9,472 nt of DNA from the NCBI GenBank assembly GCA_030428405.1, contig JAUIEH010000075.1, positions 1 to 9,472 of the forward strand, given 5' to 3'. A program made the position numbers and the translations under genes. This document shows positions 1-6,345 of this stretch, one piece after another. The notes under the pieces are model-generated. The model did not search any database. It worked only from the letters and a program-made list of their open reading frames with translations, and was not told the origin of the DNA. The DNA is from Alphaproteobacteria bacterium. GTDB taxonomy: Bacteria > Pseudomonadota > Alphaproteobacteria > Caulobacterales > Maricaulaceae. The first letter of the stretch is position 1. The number at the start of each line of letters is the position of its first letter.

Positions 1-2
1 TA

Positions 3-79
3 TGGCGCGCCGGGGAAGATTCGAACTCCCGACCCCCAGATTCGTAGTCTGGTGCTCTATCCAACTGAGCTACCGGCGC
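3..79 (-). tRNA. tRNA-Arg (anticodon ACG)
   Basis: The minus strand folds as a complete cloverleaf. The 7-bp acceptor stem is GCGCCGG/CCGGCGC, the D stem is GCTC/GAGC, and the anticodon stem CCAGA/TCTGG closes the loop CTACGAA, which gives anticodon ACG. A 5-nt variable loop is followed by a T stem GGGAG/CTTCC (one G-U pair) closing TTCGAAT. The discriminator base is G and the 3' CCA is encoded in the DNA, so the gene is 77 nt. With A34 converted to inosine by TadA this tRNA would read CGU, CGC and CGA arginine codons; that is family knowledge, not seen here. The 3' end points out of the left edge, so any integration at its 3' end would lie outside this window. Confidence 0.97.
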
Positions 80-120
80 GCTGGGTCTTGTAAGGTCTGG
101 CGACCGTCGAAGAGCGGCAG

Positions 121-149
121 TGTTTAGCGGCGCCTCGGTTTGCGCGCAA
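121..149 (-). promoter_or_regulatory. Probable promoter of the tRNA-Arg gene
   Basis: On the minus strand TTGCGCG (143-149) and GCTAAACA (121-128) are separated by 14 bases. This fits the Caulobacter-type housekeeping consensus TTGaCgS, 10-14 nt, GCtAnAwC well in the -10 half and partly in the -35 half. Transcription would start near 113-115, leaving a leader of about 35 nt before the mature tRNA. The call rests only on pattern and position. Confidence 0.45.
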
Positions 150-340
150 GTGGGCGTCGCCAACTTGTCCAGACGCGCCCGGTCGGGCGTTTCTGCACGG
201 CCCGGATCGGCCCGTTGACGCGCCCGGCTCCTGGCCGGCTTCCCCCATGATGCATCGCAGCGCTGCCTGGTCGGGCGGCTGCGCCTCGCATCGCCCCGAA
301 CGCCGGCTGGCAAGCGAGCGGCTGCGCCATTGGCTTGAGC

Positions 341-502
341 TTATTGCACTTTGAGGTTTGCAGGCGTCTTCGCTGCTTGCGCCGCCGCGAAGGCCCAATT
401 GCAGCGCATCGCCGCTTTCGCCGAACGCTCGAGGATGTCGCGCTTTTTCGTTCTCGCGCCAAAAATCGGGATTCCGCCGGAAACCGGCGTGAGCCCGCGT
501 GC
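341..502 (-). pseudogene. Startless 53-codon coding-like frame, possible gene remnant
   Basis: Directly after an in-frame TGA (503-505) the minus strand stays open for 53 codons and ends in TAA at 341-343. The reading begins ARGLTPVSGGIPIF and continues through a lysine/arginine patch, TKKRDILERSAKAAM, to an alanine-rich end, NLKVQ. Its codons (AAG CGC GAC ATC CTC GAG, GCC TTC GCG GCG) look like those of the neighbouring real genes, while the other two frames look like noise. There is no ATG, GTG or TTG until codon 32 (ATG at 409), which would leave only 22 residues. It could be a decayed gene fragment, a dispersed repeat or chance. I do not recognise a family. Confidence 0.2.
475..489. repeat. 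Small perfect hairpin (CGCCGG-AAA-CCGGCG)
   Basis: A 6-bp GC-only inverted repeat with a 3-nt loop. Read on the minus strand it is followed about nine bases later by a run of five T, so it could weakly stop or pause transcripts running past the P1 peptidase gene. The T run is too far away for a standard intrinsic terminator. It also lies inside the startless coding-like frame. Confidence 0.25.
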
Positions 503-606
503 TCAACCTCCATCTGTCGCAACGTGATGGATGCCGGCATTGTTCGTGCAAATGCGCACTGATGACCGTGGGTTCAGCACGCTACGAGGCGCGGTCGGCG
601 CGCGGT

Positions 607-622
607 CGCGCAAACCTGCGCG
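607..622 (-). terminator. GC hairpin just after the P1 peptidase stop
   Basis: CGCGCA (607-612) and TGCGCG (617-622) form a 6-bp stem around a 4-nt loop, beginning six bases past the stop codon of the P1 peptidase on the minus strand. No T tract follows, so this is not a textbook intrinsic terminator. At most it is a 3'-end stabilising hairpin or part of a factor-dependent end. Confidence 0.25.
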
Positions 623-628
623 GCCCGT

Positions 629-1615
629 TCAGCCCTTCTCGGCCTCATAAACGCCGCGGGCGACGGCGCGGGCGAGGCAGTCTGCGGCCATGGCGCCGAG
701 GCGGGCGACCGCCAGCGGGCGCGGTTCAGCGAGCGCGCGCTTGCCGGTCGCGGCGACAAAGACGACGTCGCCGTCAAAGGGCGCATGCACCGGCCGGATG
801 GCGCGGGCGAAGCCGTCCTGCGCCATGACGGCGATGCGGCGGGCTTCGGCCGGGGTGAGGATTGCATCCGTGGCGATGACGCCGAGCGTGGTGTTGGCGC
901 CGGGCTTGGGATTGAGCTTGGCGGCGCCCCAGTCTTCGCCGGAGAGATTGGAGCCCGTGCTCGGCGGCGCGATGGCGCCGAACTCGCCGTTGCGTTCAAA
1001 CGGCCAGGCCCAGAAGGCCTCGGAGCCCGGAATGCGCACGGCGCCGAAACTGTTCACCGCCGCAAGCGCGCCGACCATGACGCCATCTGCGCTCTCCTCG
1101 CTGGCCGAGCCGAGCCCGCCAGGTCCAGCGCCCGCACGCGCGCCGAACCCGGCTCCCGCCGCGCCCAGCGCGAAGCACTCGGCGACGGCGGCGAGCGCGT
1201 CCTTGCCGAGCTGGCGATAAGGCGGCTCCTCGCCCCAGGACTTATCACCGCCATTGGCGAGGTCGTAGAGGATCGCCGCAGGCACGATCGGAGAGCGCGG
1301 CACGCCGGGCGTATCGGCAAGCGCAAAGCCTATGCCTTGTGCGCCGAGCACCGCGGCGACGCCGTCGGCTGCCGCCAGGCCATAGACCGAACCGCCGGCG
1401 AGCACGATGGCGTCGACCGCGTCCACCAGCGTGTCGGGAGAGAGCGCATCGGTTTCGCGCGTGCCCGGCCCGCCGCCGCGCACGTCGACGGCGGCAACGG
1501 CGCGCTCGGGAAAGCGCAACACGGTCACGCCGGTGCGGACAGAAGCGTTTTCGGCGGAGCCGACAAGCACGCCATCGACATCGGTGATCAGGTTTCTCGG
1601 CGCGCGCGCGGTCAT
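629..1615 (-). CDS. P1 family (S58/DmpA-like) self-processing aminopeptidase or amidase
   Basis: 328 residues from the chosen start. The P1/DmpA family hydrolyses N-terminal residues of peptides, beta-aminopeptides or amide oligomers. Its members are made as inactive precursors that cut themselves to expose a Ser or Thr nucleophile. Visible family signatures are LAGGSVYGL (about 72-80, the core glycine-rich strand), PIVPAAILYDL (109-119), GGLGSASEES (about 166-175) and NTTLGVIATDA (241-251). By comparison with NylC-type members, cleavage should fall between Asn241 and Thr242, with Thr242 as nucleophile. Length is slightly under the usual 350-370. I see no signal peptide, so it is probably cytoplasmic. 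An ATG two codons upstream (1621) is possible, but AGGAG lies only one base from it and seven bases from this ATG. The gene diverges from ggt. The exact substrate cannot be told from sequence. Confidence 0.93.
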   Translation of the reverse strand: MTARAPRNLITDVDGVLVGSAENASVRTGVTVLRFPERAVAAVDVRGGGPGTRETDALSPDTLVDAVDAIVLAGGSVYGLAAADGVAAVLGAQGIGFALADTPGVPRSPIVPAAILYDLANGGDKSWGEEPPYRQLGKDALAAVAECFALGAAGAGFGARAGAGPGGLGSASEESADGVMVGALAAVNSFGAVRIPGSEAFWAWPFERNGEFGAIAPPSTGSNLSGEDWGAAKLNPKPGANTTLGVIATDAILTPAEARRIAVMAQDGFARAIRPVHAPFDGDVVFVAATGKRALAEPRPLAVARLGAMAADCLARAVARGVYEAEKG

Positions 1616-1622
1616 CGCCATT

Positions 1623-1627
1623 CTCCT
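1623..1627 (-). promoter_or_regulatory. Ribosome binding site deciding the P1 peptidase start
   Basis: AGGAG on the minus strand. The spacing is 7 nt to the ATG at 1615 but only 1 nt to the ATG at 1621, so the second ATG is favoured as the start. Confidence 0.6.
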
Positions 1628-1684
1628 GGGCGCTTGGGGCGCCTATGGTGCGGGACGCCGGCTTAGGGGTTCAAGGAGTAAGAC

Positions 1685-3424
1685 ATGTCGCGCCAATTCG
1701 AGCTTCGTTTCGCAGCGGCTGCGCTCGCTGTCCTGGCGCTCAGCGCCTGCGAGCATGTCCCGTTTGCAAGCGAAGCGCGCGCGCCTGAGGGCGAAGCGAT
1801 GGTGTCGGCGGCCAATCCGCTCGCCGTTGAGGCGGGGCTGAATGTGTTGCGGCGCGGCGGATCGGCGGTGGACGCCGCGGTCGCGGTGCAGGCCGCGCTC
1901 GGTCTCGTCGAGCCGCAAAGCTCCGGCATTGGCGGCGGCGCGTTCATGATCCACTACGACGCCGAAACCGGCGTCGTCAGCGGCTATGACGGACGCGAGA
2001 CGGCGCCGGCCGGCGCAACGCCCGACATGTTTCTCGGCGCAGACGGCGCGCCCATCAGCTTTTACGACGCCATCACCAGCGGACGCTCGGTCGGCGCGCC
2101 GGGCGCCATCGACATGCTCGCGCTGGCACATGAAGACCATGGACGCCTCGCCTGGGGTTCGCTGTTCGATGATGCGATCGGCCTGGCGGAGGACGGCTTC
2201 GAGGTTTCTCCGCGCCTGCACCGGCTGATTGGAACCTATGATCAGTTTCATCTCGGCGAGCAGGAGGCGGCGCAGGATTATTTCTTCCAGGACGACGGCG
2301 CGGCGCTGCCGGTCGGTCATCTCCTGCGCAATCCGGACTACGCCGACAGTCTGCGCGCCATTGCGGATAATCCGCGCGCGCTGCTGGAAGGTCGGATCGC
2401 TGAGGAAATCGTCGAAGCGATTTCGGCCGAGCCGCGTCCGGGAACCATGACGACGGCGGATCTGGCGAACCATCACTCCCGGCGCGCTGACCCCATCTGC
2501 CTGCCTTATCGCGAAATGAGCGTGTGCAGCGCGGCCCCGCCCGCTTCCGGCGGCCTCGCCATCAACATGATCCTGGGGCTCGTCTCTCATCACGGCTTCA
2601 GTGAAGGCGGCGCAGATGACCCGGCCAATTGGCATTTGTTCATCGAAGCCCAGCGCCTGACCTATGCCGATCGCGACCAATATGTCGCCGACCCCGACCA
2701 GGTGGACATACCCGTCGCGGGCATGACGAATGCGGATTATCTCGCCGCGCGCGCTGCATTGATTTCGAGCGACGCGGCGATCGAGACGGCGGAGCCCGGC
2801 GATCCCTGGGTCTATGAGGACGAAGCCGCGCGCGAAGCCGGTGAAGACGCAACGCAAGAGCCAGCGGGAACGAGCCATTTCGTTATTGTCGACGCCTGGG
2901 GCGATGTCGTCTCCATGACGACGACGGTTGAGAGCGGGTTCGGCTCGGGCCGGATGGCGGGCGGGTTCCTGCTCAATAATCAGCTGACGGATTTCTCCTT
3001 CGCGCCGACGGATGAGAGCGGCCGGCCGATCGCCAACGCCGTCGGTGCCGGCAAGCGGCCGCGCTCATCCATGTCGCCGGTCATCGTGCTCGACGCTGAT
3101 GGCGAGTTCCTGTTCGCAACCGGCTCGCCCGGCGGCAGTTCGATCATCGCTTACGCGGCCAAGTCTGTGATCGGCGTTTTGGATTGGGGCTTGAGCCCGC
3201 AAGAAGCCATCGACTTGCCGAATGTCGTTGCGCGCGGCGATATCGTCCGTATCGAGAGCGGCGAACTTCGCGACGCGCTGGTCCCCACGCTCGAGGCGAT
3301 GGGCCATGAGGTGGCGGAGCCGCGCGGCGAAGAGTCCGGCATCCACTCGATCCTGCGCATGCCGGACGGATCGCTTGAAGGCGCAGCCGATCCGCGTCGC
3401 GAAGGCGTTGCGCGTCAGCCCTGA
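1685..3424 (+). CDS. ggt: Gamma-glutamyltranspeptidase, predicted lipoprotein
   Basis: 579 residues, full length. The enzyme transfers or hydrolyses the gamma-glutamyl group of glutathione and related compounds, normally in the periplasm. An N-terminal hydrophobic stretch ends in a lipobox, LSAC (19-22), so Cys22 is probably lipidated; residue 23 is Glu, not the inner-membrane retention Asp. Substrate-site motif YDGRETAPA (101-109, Arg104/Glu105) is present. The autoprocessing site is GTSHFVIVD, with nucleophile Thr396 starting the small subunit. Also present are TTTVE (Glu416), NNQLTDFS (431-438), SSMSP (461-465) and the oxyanion GSPGGS (480-485). An acidic linker (about 370-393) precedes the cleavage site. 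The lid-loop region (about 438-450) is shorter than my recollection of the E. coli enzyme. AAGGAG at 1673-1678, six bases from ATG, fixes the start. The stop overlaps the convergent kinase gene by 10 bp. Confidence 0.96.
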   Translation: MSRQFELRFAAAALAVLALSACEHVPFASEARAPEGEAMVSAANPLAVEAGLNVLRRGGSAVDAAVAVQAALGLVEPQSSGIGGGAFMIHYDAETGVVSGYDGRETAPAGATPDMFLGADGAPISFYDAITSGRSVGAPGAIDMLALAHEDHGRLAWGSLFDDAIGLAEDGFEVSPRLHRLIGTYDQFHLGEQEAAQDYFFQDDGAALPVGHLLRNPDYADSLRAIADNPRALLEGRIAEEIVEAISAEPRPGTMTTADLANHHSRRADPICLPYREMSVCSAAPPASGGLAINMILGLVSHHGFSEGGADDPANWHLFIEAQRLTYADRDQYVADPDQVDIPVAGMTNADYLAARAALISSDAAIETAEPGDPWVYEDEAAREAGEDATQEPAGTSHFVIVDAWGDVVSMTTTVESGFGSGRMAGGFLLNNQLTDFSFAPTDESGRPIANAVGAGKRPRSSMSPVIVLDADGEFLFATGSPGGSSIIAYAAKSVIGVLDWGLSPQEAIDLPNVVARGDIVRIESGELRDALVPTLEAMGHEVAEPRGEESGIHSILRMPDGSLEGAADPRREGVARQP

Positions 3425-4926
3425 ACGGCGCGCAGTTTGACCACGAAGGTCGTCCCGTCTGGCCCGGTGACGTCGAGTTCAACATCGCCGCCCTGAGCGC
3501 GCGCCAACTCGCGCGCAATCGAGAGGCCGAGGCCGGAGCCGTCCTTGCGCGTCGAGCGTGAGAACGGTTCGAACAAATGCTCCTGCACCGTTTCGGGAAC
3601 GCCGGGGCCGTTGTCGACGACGCGCACTTCGACGAGCACGCCGTTCGGCGCCGCCACGACGGCAAGCATGCCCGGCGTCGATCTGTCCGTCTGCGCGGCC
3701 ATCACTTCGGAGGCGTTGCGCATCAGGTTCATGAAGATGCGGTGGAGGTGCTCCGGATCAGCGAGCACGTCGACGTCATCGCCGACCTGCAGATCAAAAC
3801 CGGTCGGACGCTCCAGTGCGGCGACGGCGTCGTAAAATGCGTCTTCGAGAACCGGGCGTAGACGGACCGGCGCAAGCTGCGCGGGCGCTTCTTCGGCCCG
3901 ACCATAGGCGAGCACGTCTTCAGCAAGGCGCACGCCGCGATCAATGGAGCGCACCAGCCGTTCGGCGGGACCGCGCACCTTGGGATCGGAATGCGCGGCC
4001 AGACGGTCGGAGACGAGCTGCGCGCTGGTCAGAACATTGCGCAAATCGTGATTGATCTTGGCGACCGCTCCGCCAAGCGCCGCCAGCCGCGCCTTCTGCG
4101 ACAACGCCTGGCGGACTTCATGTTGAAGCGTCGCCAGTTCAGCCTCGGCCTGGCCAATTTCATCTTCACGCGCGCTCGCCACGATGACGCGTTCGGGATC
4201 TTCAGGATTGCGCCGGAAGCGCACCATGCTCGCCACGAGCTTGCGCATTGGACGGACGAATATGCGGTTGAGCGTCAGATAAACCGCGCCGCCGGCAATG
4301 ATGGATATGAACACTGACAGTCCGAGAATGCGCTTTGAGAATGCGAGCATTTCGCTGCGCAGAGGAGCTTCGTCCAGCAACACTTCGATGCGTTCGCGAC
4401 GATCGCGCGCCTGAGCGCCCATTCTTGAGCGCGGCGCGGAGACCAGCAAATGCCGCGGCTCGTCCGACAACATCGTGCTGCACGCAGCGACCACGCCTTC
4501 AAGGCGCTCCTGCAGCCAGCCCATGGTCGAGCGGCCCTCGCCAAGCTCAATGCGTTCAACAGCGCCGGACGGCGGCGGGCCCGGCAGGATGACTTCCGTG
4601 GCGCCCTCGCGAATGAGCGCGACCGCCTGCACTTCGGCGCTGGCGAGCAGTTCGCCGGCGAGTTCATCCGAGACCATCGCATCGGGCGCGGCCTCAACAG
4701 CGAGTGCTGCGAGTTCGGCAGCCTGCAGGCGCTCGTTCAGCCATTGCGCGCGGTAGCTCGCAGCGGACGGCAGAAAGATCAGGATTTCGGCGAGCATCAC
4801 GAAGCCGATCGTGACCCACAGCAAACGCGCCGAGAGCCCGCGCGCGAAGCGCGTGCTTCCCAAACGCCGCAACGCCTGCAGCGCGTCCTGCACGATCAAT
4901 GGCGCCATGCCTGCCCGTCGCTCCAC
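3415..4926 (-). CDS. Orphan HAMP-domain sensor histidine kinase
   Basis: 503 residues from a GTG. An inner-membrane kinase should autophosphorylate on a histidine and pass phosphate to a response regulator; none is encoded nearby. Seen in order: TM1 (about 34-56), an extracytoplasmic sensor region of roughly 140 residues, TM2 (about 200-219), a HAMP region (about 220-275, with VRPMRKL), and HisKA with the H box KINHDLRNVL, phospho-acceptor His293. The HATPase_c domain has an N box (LMRNASE, Asn404), G1 (DNGPGVP, 438-444), an F box (LFEPFSRSTR) and G2 (GSGLGLSIARE, 463-473). All kinase motifs are intact. It follows the oxidoreductase gene by 15 bp and is probably co-transcribed. ATG at 4908 (six codons in) is an alternative start; neither has a strong ribosome binding site. 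I have seen similar HDLRN-type kinases in alphaproteobacteria, but the signal is unknown to me. Confidence 0.94.
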   Translation of the reverse strand: MERRAGMAPLIVQDALQALRRLGSTRFARGLSARLLWVTIGFVMLAEILIFLPSAASYRAQWLNERLQAAELAALAVEAAPDAMVSDELAGELLASAEVQAVALIREGATEVILPGPPPSGAVERIELGEGRSTMGWLQERLEGVVAACSTMLSDEPRHLLVSAPRSRMGAQARDRRERIEVLLDEAPLRSEMLAFSKRILGLSVFISIIAGGAVYLTLNRIFVRPMRKLVASMVRFRRNPEDPERVIVASAREDEIGQAEAELATLQHEVRQALSQKARLAALGGAVAKINHDLRNVLTSAQLVSDRLAAHSDPKVRGPAERLVRSIDRGVRLAEDVLAYGRAEEAPAQLAPVRLRPVLEDAFYDAVAALERPTGFDLQVGDDVDVLADPEHLHRIFMNLMRNASEVMAAQTDRSTPGMLAVVAAPNGVLVEVRVVDNGPGVPETVQEHLFEPFSRSTRKDGSGLGLSIARELARAQGGDVELDVTGPDGTTFVVKLRAVQG

Positions 4927-4941
4927 TCGCCCGCAGCTTAG

Positions 4942-6345
4942 TCAGGGAAGCCGGGCGAGCAATCCGACCGCAAAGCGCGCGGTCGGACCGAAAACAAGCG
5001 GCTCATACCACGCGCCGGCCGCGCCTTTTATCGCTTCCGCACGGGTCGGATAAGGCGCGATCATCGCGGCGAGCGCGGAAAGCTTGAGCCCCGACTGCAT
5101 GGCGAGCGCGATCAGCGCGATCTGCTCGCCCGCGCCGGGGCCGGTCGCGCTCGCCGCGAGAATGCGCCCGCGGCCTTTGGCGAGAATGGCGACTTCGCCC
5201 TCCACGAGCCCCTCAGCGACGGCGCGGTCATTGACTGCAAACGCCCAGCGGGCGATGCGCGCGCCTTTCGGCGGCTCATCAAGCGCGTCCGGCGCGCCGA
5301 TCCAGGCGAGTTCGGGATCGCAGTAGACGGCTGCGGGAATGACGGCGCCGGCGCGCGCGGGCGTGCGGAACGCGATATTGCGCAGCGCAATGCTCGCCTC
5401 ATAGCCGGCGGCGTGGGTAAGAAACGCACCGCCGCCCGCATCGCCGATGACGAACACGCGCTTGTTTGAGGCGCGCAGGCGCGTGTCGCGCTCAATGCGC
5501 CCGTCCTGCACAGCAATGTCCGCCGCTTCGAGATTGAGACCGTCTATGCTCATGCGCCGACCGGCCGCGACCAGCACGGCGTCGACCTCGACGCGCGCGC
5601 CGTCGGTTTCCAGGCGCACGCCCGCGTCAATGCGCTCGACGCGCGTGACCGCGCAGGTCAATCTCAGCGCGGCGCCCGACTGCGTCAGCAAATGCGATGC
5701 GGCCTCAGAAACGCCTTCAGGTGCGGCGGGCAGCAGCCGTGCCGCGCGCTCGATGAGCACGACCTCTGCGCCAAGTTGCGCAAAGGCCTGCGCCATTTCC
5801 ACGCCCATCGCTCCGCCGCCGAGTATGGCGAGGCGTTGGGGCGGCGCTTCGCGCGTCCAGAGCGTTTCATTCGTCAACGGTTCAATTTCACGCAGGCCCG
5901 GAATGTCGGGAATATGCGGGCTTGATCCGGTGGCGATCGCGATGCGCTTGGCGCGATATTCGGCTCCGTCCGCCGTGACGGCGTTGCGTCCCGAAAATGT
6001 GGCCCGCGCCCGGACGACCTCGACGCCGAGACCTTCGAAACGCGCCTGGCTGTCATGCGGCGCGATTGTCGAAACGGCGCGGCGCGCCTCGGCCATGGCT
6101 TCTTCAAACGCTGCCGCCAGTCCGATATCGGCGCCCGCGCGCCTTCGCGCAGCAATGCGGCCAGCTGCGGCGAGAAAGGCTTTGGACGGAACACATCCCG
6201 TATTGAGGCAATCCCCGCCCATCTCGCCGGCTTCAAACAAGACCGTGCGCAGGCCGAGCCGGGCGGCGCCGGCCGCGAGGCTCAGACCCGCTGCGCCGGC
6301 GCCAATGACGGCGAGGTCGTAGCGAGGCGCGCCAGCATCGCTCAT
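4942..6345 (-). CDS. MerA-like FAD-dependent pyridine nucleotide-disulfide oxidoreductase
   Basis: 467 residues, normal for class I disulfide reductases (lipoamide dehydrogenase, glutathione reductase, mercuric reductase core). The N-terminal FAD motif is GAGAAG (15-20). The redox-active disulfide is GGDCLNTGCVPSK (Cys46, Cys51). An ATG motif is at 138-140, and the NAD(P) Rossmann motif GGGAMG (176-181) is followed by Glu199 at the strand end, which suggests NADH over NADPH. The second FAD contact is GDAGGG (301-306). The C-terminal active-site segment reads APYPTRAE (430-437), with Tyr where the HPT..E motif of lipoamide dehydrogenase has His, as in MerA. There is no N-terminal heavy-metal domain and no C-terminal Cys pair, so true mercuric reduction is unlikely. 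The start overlaps the TVP38 stop as ATGA. This pairing recurs in other bacteria, sometimes as a fusion (recalled). Substrate unknown. Confidence 0.93.
   Translation of the reverse strand: MSDAGAPRYDLAVIGAGAAGLSLAAGAARLGLRTVLFEAGEMGGDCLNTGCVPSKAFLAAAGRIAARRRAGADIGLAAAFEEAMAEARRAVSTIAPHDSQARFEGLGVEVVRARATFSGRNAVTADGAEYRAKRIAIATGSSPHIPDIPGLREIEPLTNETLWTREAPPQRLAILGGGAMGVEMAQAFAQLGAEVVLIERAARLLPAAPEGVSEAASHLLTQSGAALRLTCAVTRVERIDAGVRLETDGARVEVDAVLVAAGRRMSIDGLNLEAADIAVQDGRIERDTRLRASNKRVFVIGDAGGGAFLTHAAGYEASIALRNIAFRTPARAGAVIPAAVYCDPELAWIGAPDALDEPPKGARIARWAFAVNDRAVAEGLVEGEVAILAKGRGRILAASATGPGAGEQIALIALAMQSGLKLSALAAMIAPYPTRAEAIKGAAGAWYEPLVFGPTARFAVGLLARLP

Larger units (their letters stand above)
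150..606. other. Gene-poor stretch between tRNA-Arg and the P1 peptidase
   Basis: No gene in this stretch can be supported with confidence. Long open frames exist on the minus strand, but one runs through the tRNA and the others read as arginine- and serine-rich shadow protein with no domain I recognise. The stretch holds a small perfect hairpin at 475-489 (6-bp stem, 3-nt loop). A 5-bp hairpin at 176-189 (CGCCC/GGGCG) is followed on the plus strand by TTT. A 9-bp direct repeat, GCGCGGTCG, lies at 589-597 and 600-608. The startless coding-like frame at 341-502 is listed separately. I looked for SRP, tmRNA and similar landmarks and saw none. Confidence 0.5.

Noticed and set aside
124..540. 138-codon open frame on the minus strand, very basic
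   Set aside because: It overlaps the better coding-like frame at 341-502 and runs into the tRNA promoter region. The composition is typical of non-coding GC-rich DNA.
57..551. 164-codon open frame on the minus strand
   Set aside because: It runs through most of the tRNA-Arg gene, begins at a weak TTG without a ribosome binding site, and reads as Arg/Ser-rich shadow protein with no recognisable domain.
785..1666. 293-codon open frame on the plus strand opposite the P1 peptidase
   Set aside because: It lies antisense to a gene with clear family motifs; long shadow frames are expected in GC-rich coding DNA.
1622..1684. Promoters in the divergent P1 peptidase/ggt gap
   Set aside because: TTGAAC on the minus strand and TTGGGG on the plus strand have no fitting -10 box at an accepted distance, so I do not mark a promoter.
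1643..2878. 411-codon open frame on the minus strand opposite ggt
   Set aside because: It is antisense to an unmistakable GGT and His/Arg-rich, a typical shadow.
5447..6322. 291-codon open frame on the plus strand opposite the oxidoreductase
   Set aside because: It reads as low-complexity Ser/Arg/Ala protein, opposite a gene with FAD and disulfide motifs.
4942..6345. Annotation as mercuric reductase (merA)
   Set aside because: The C-terminal Cys pair, the metal-binding domain and any mer neighbours are missing; only the shared core and a Tyr motif match.
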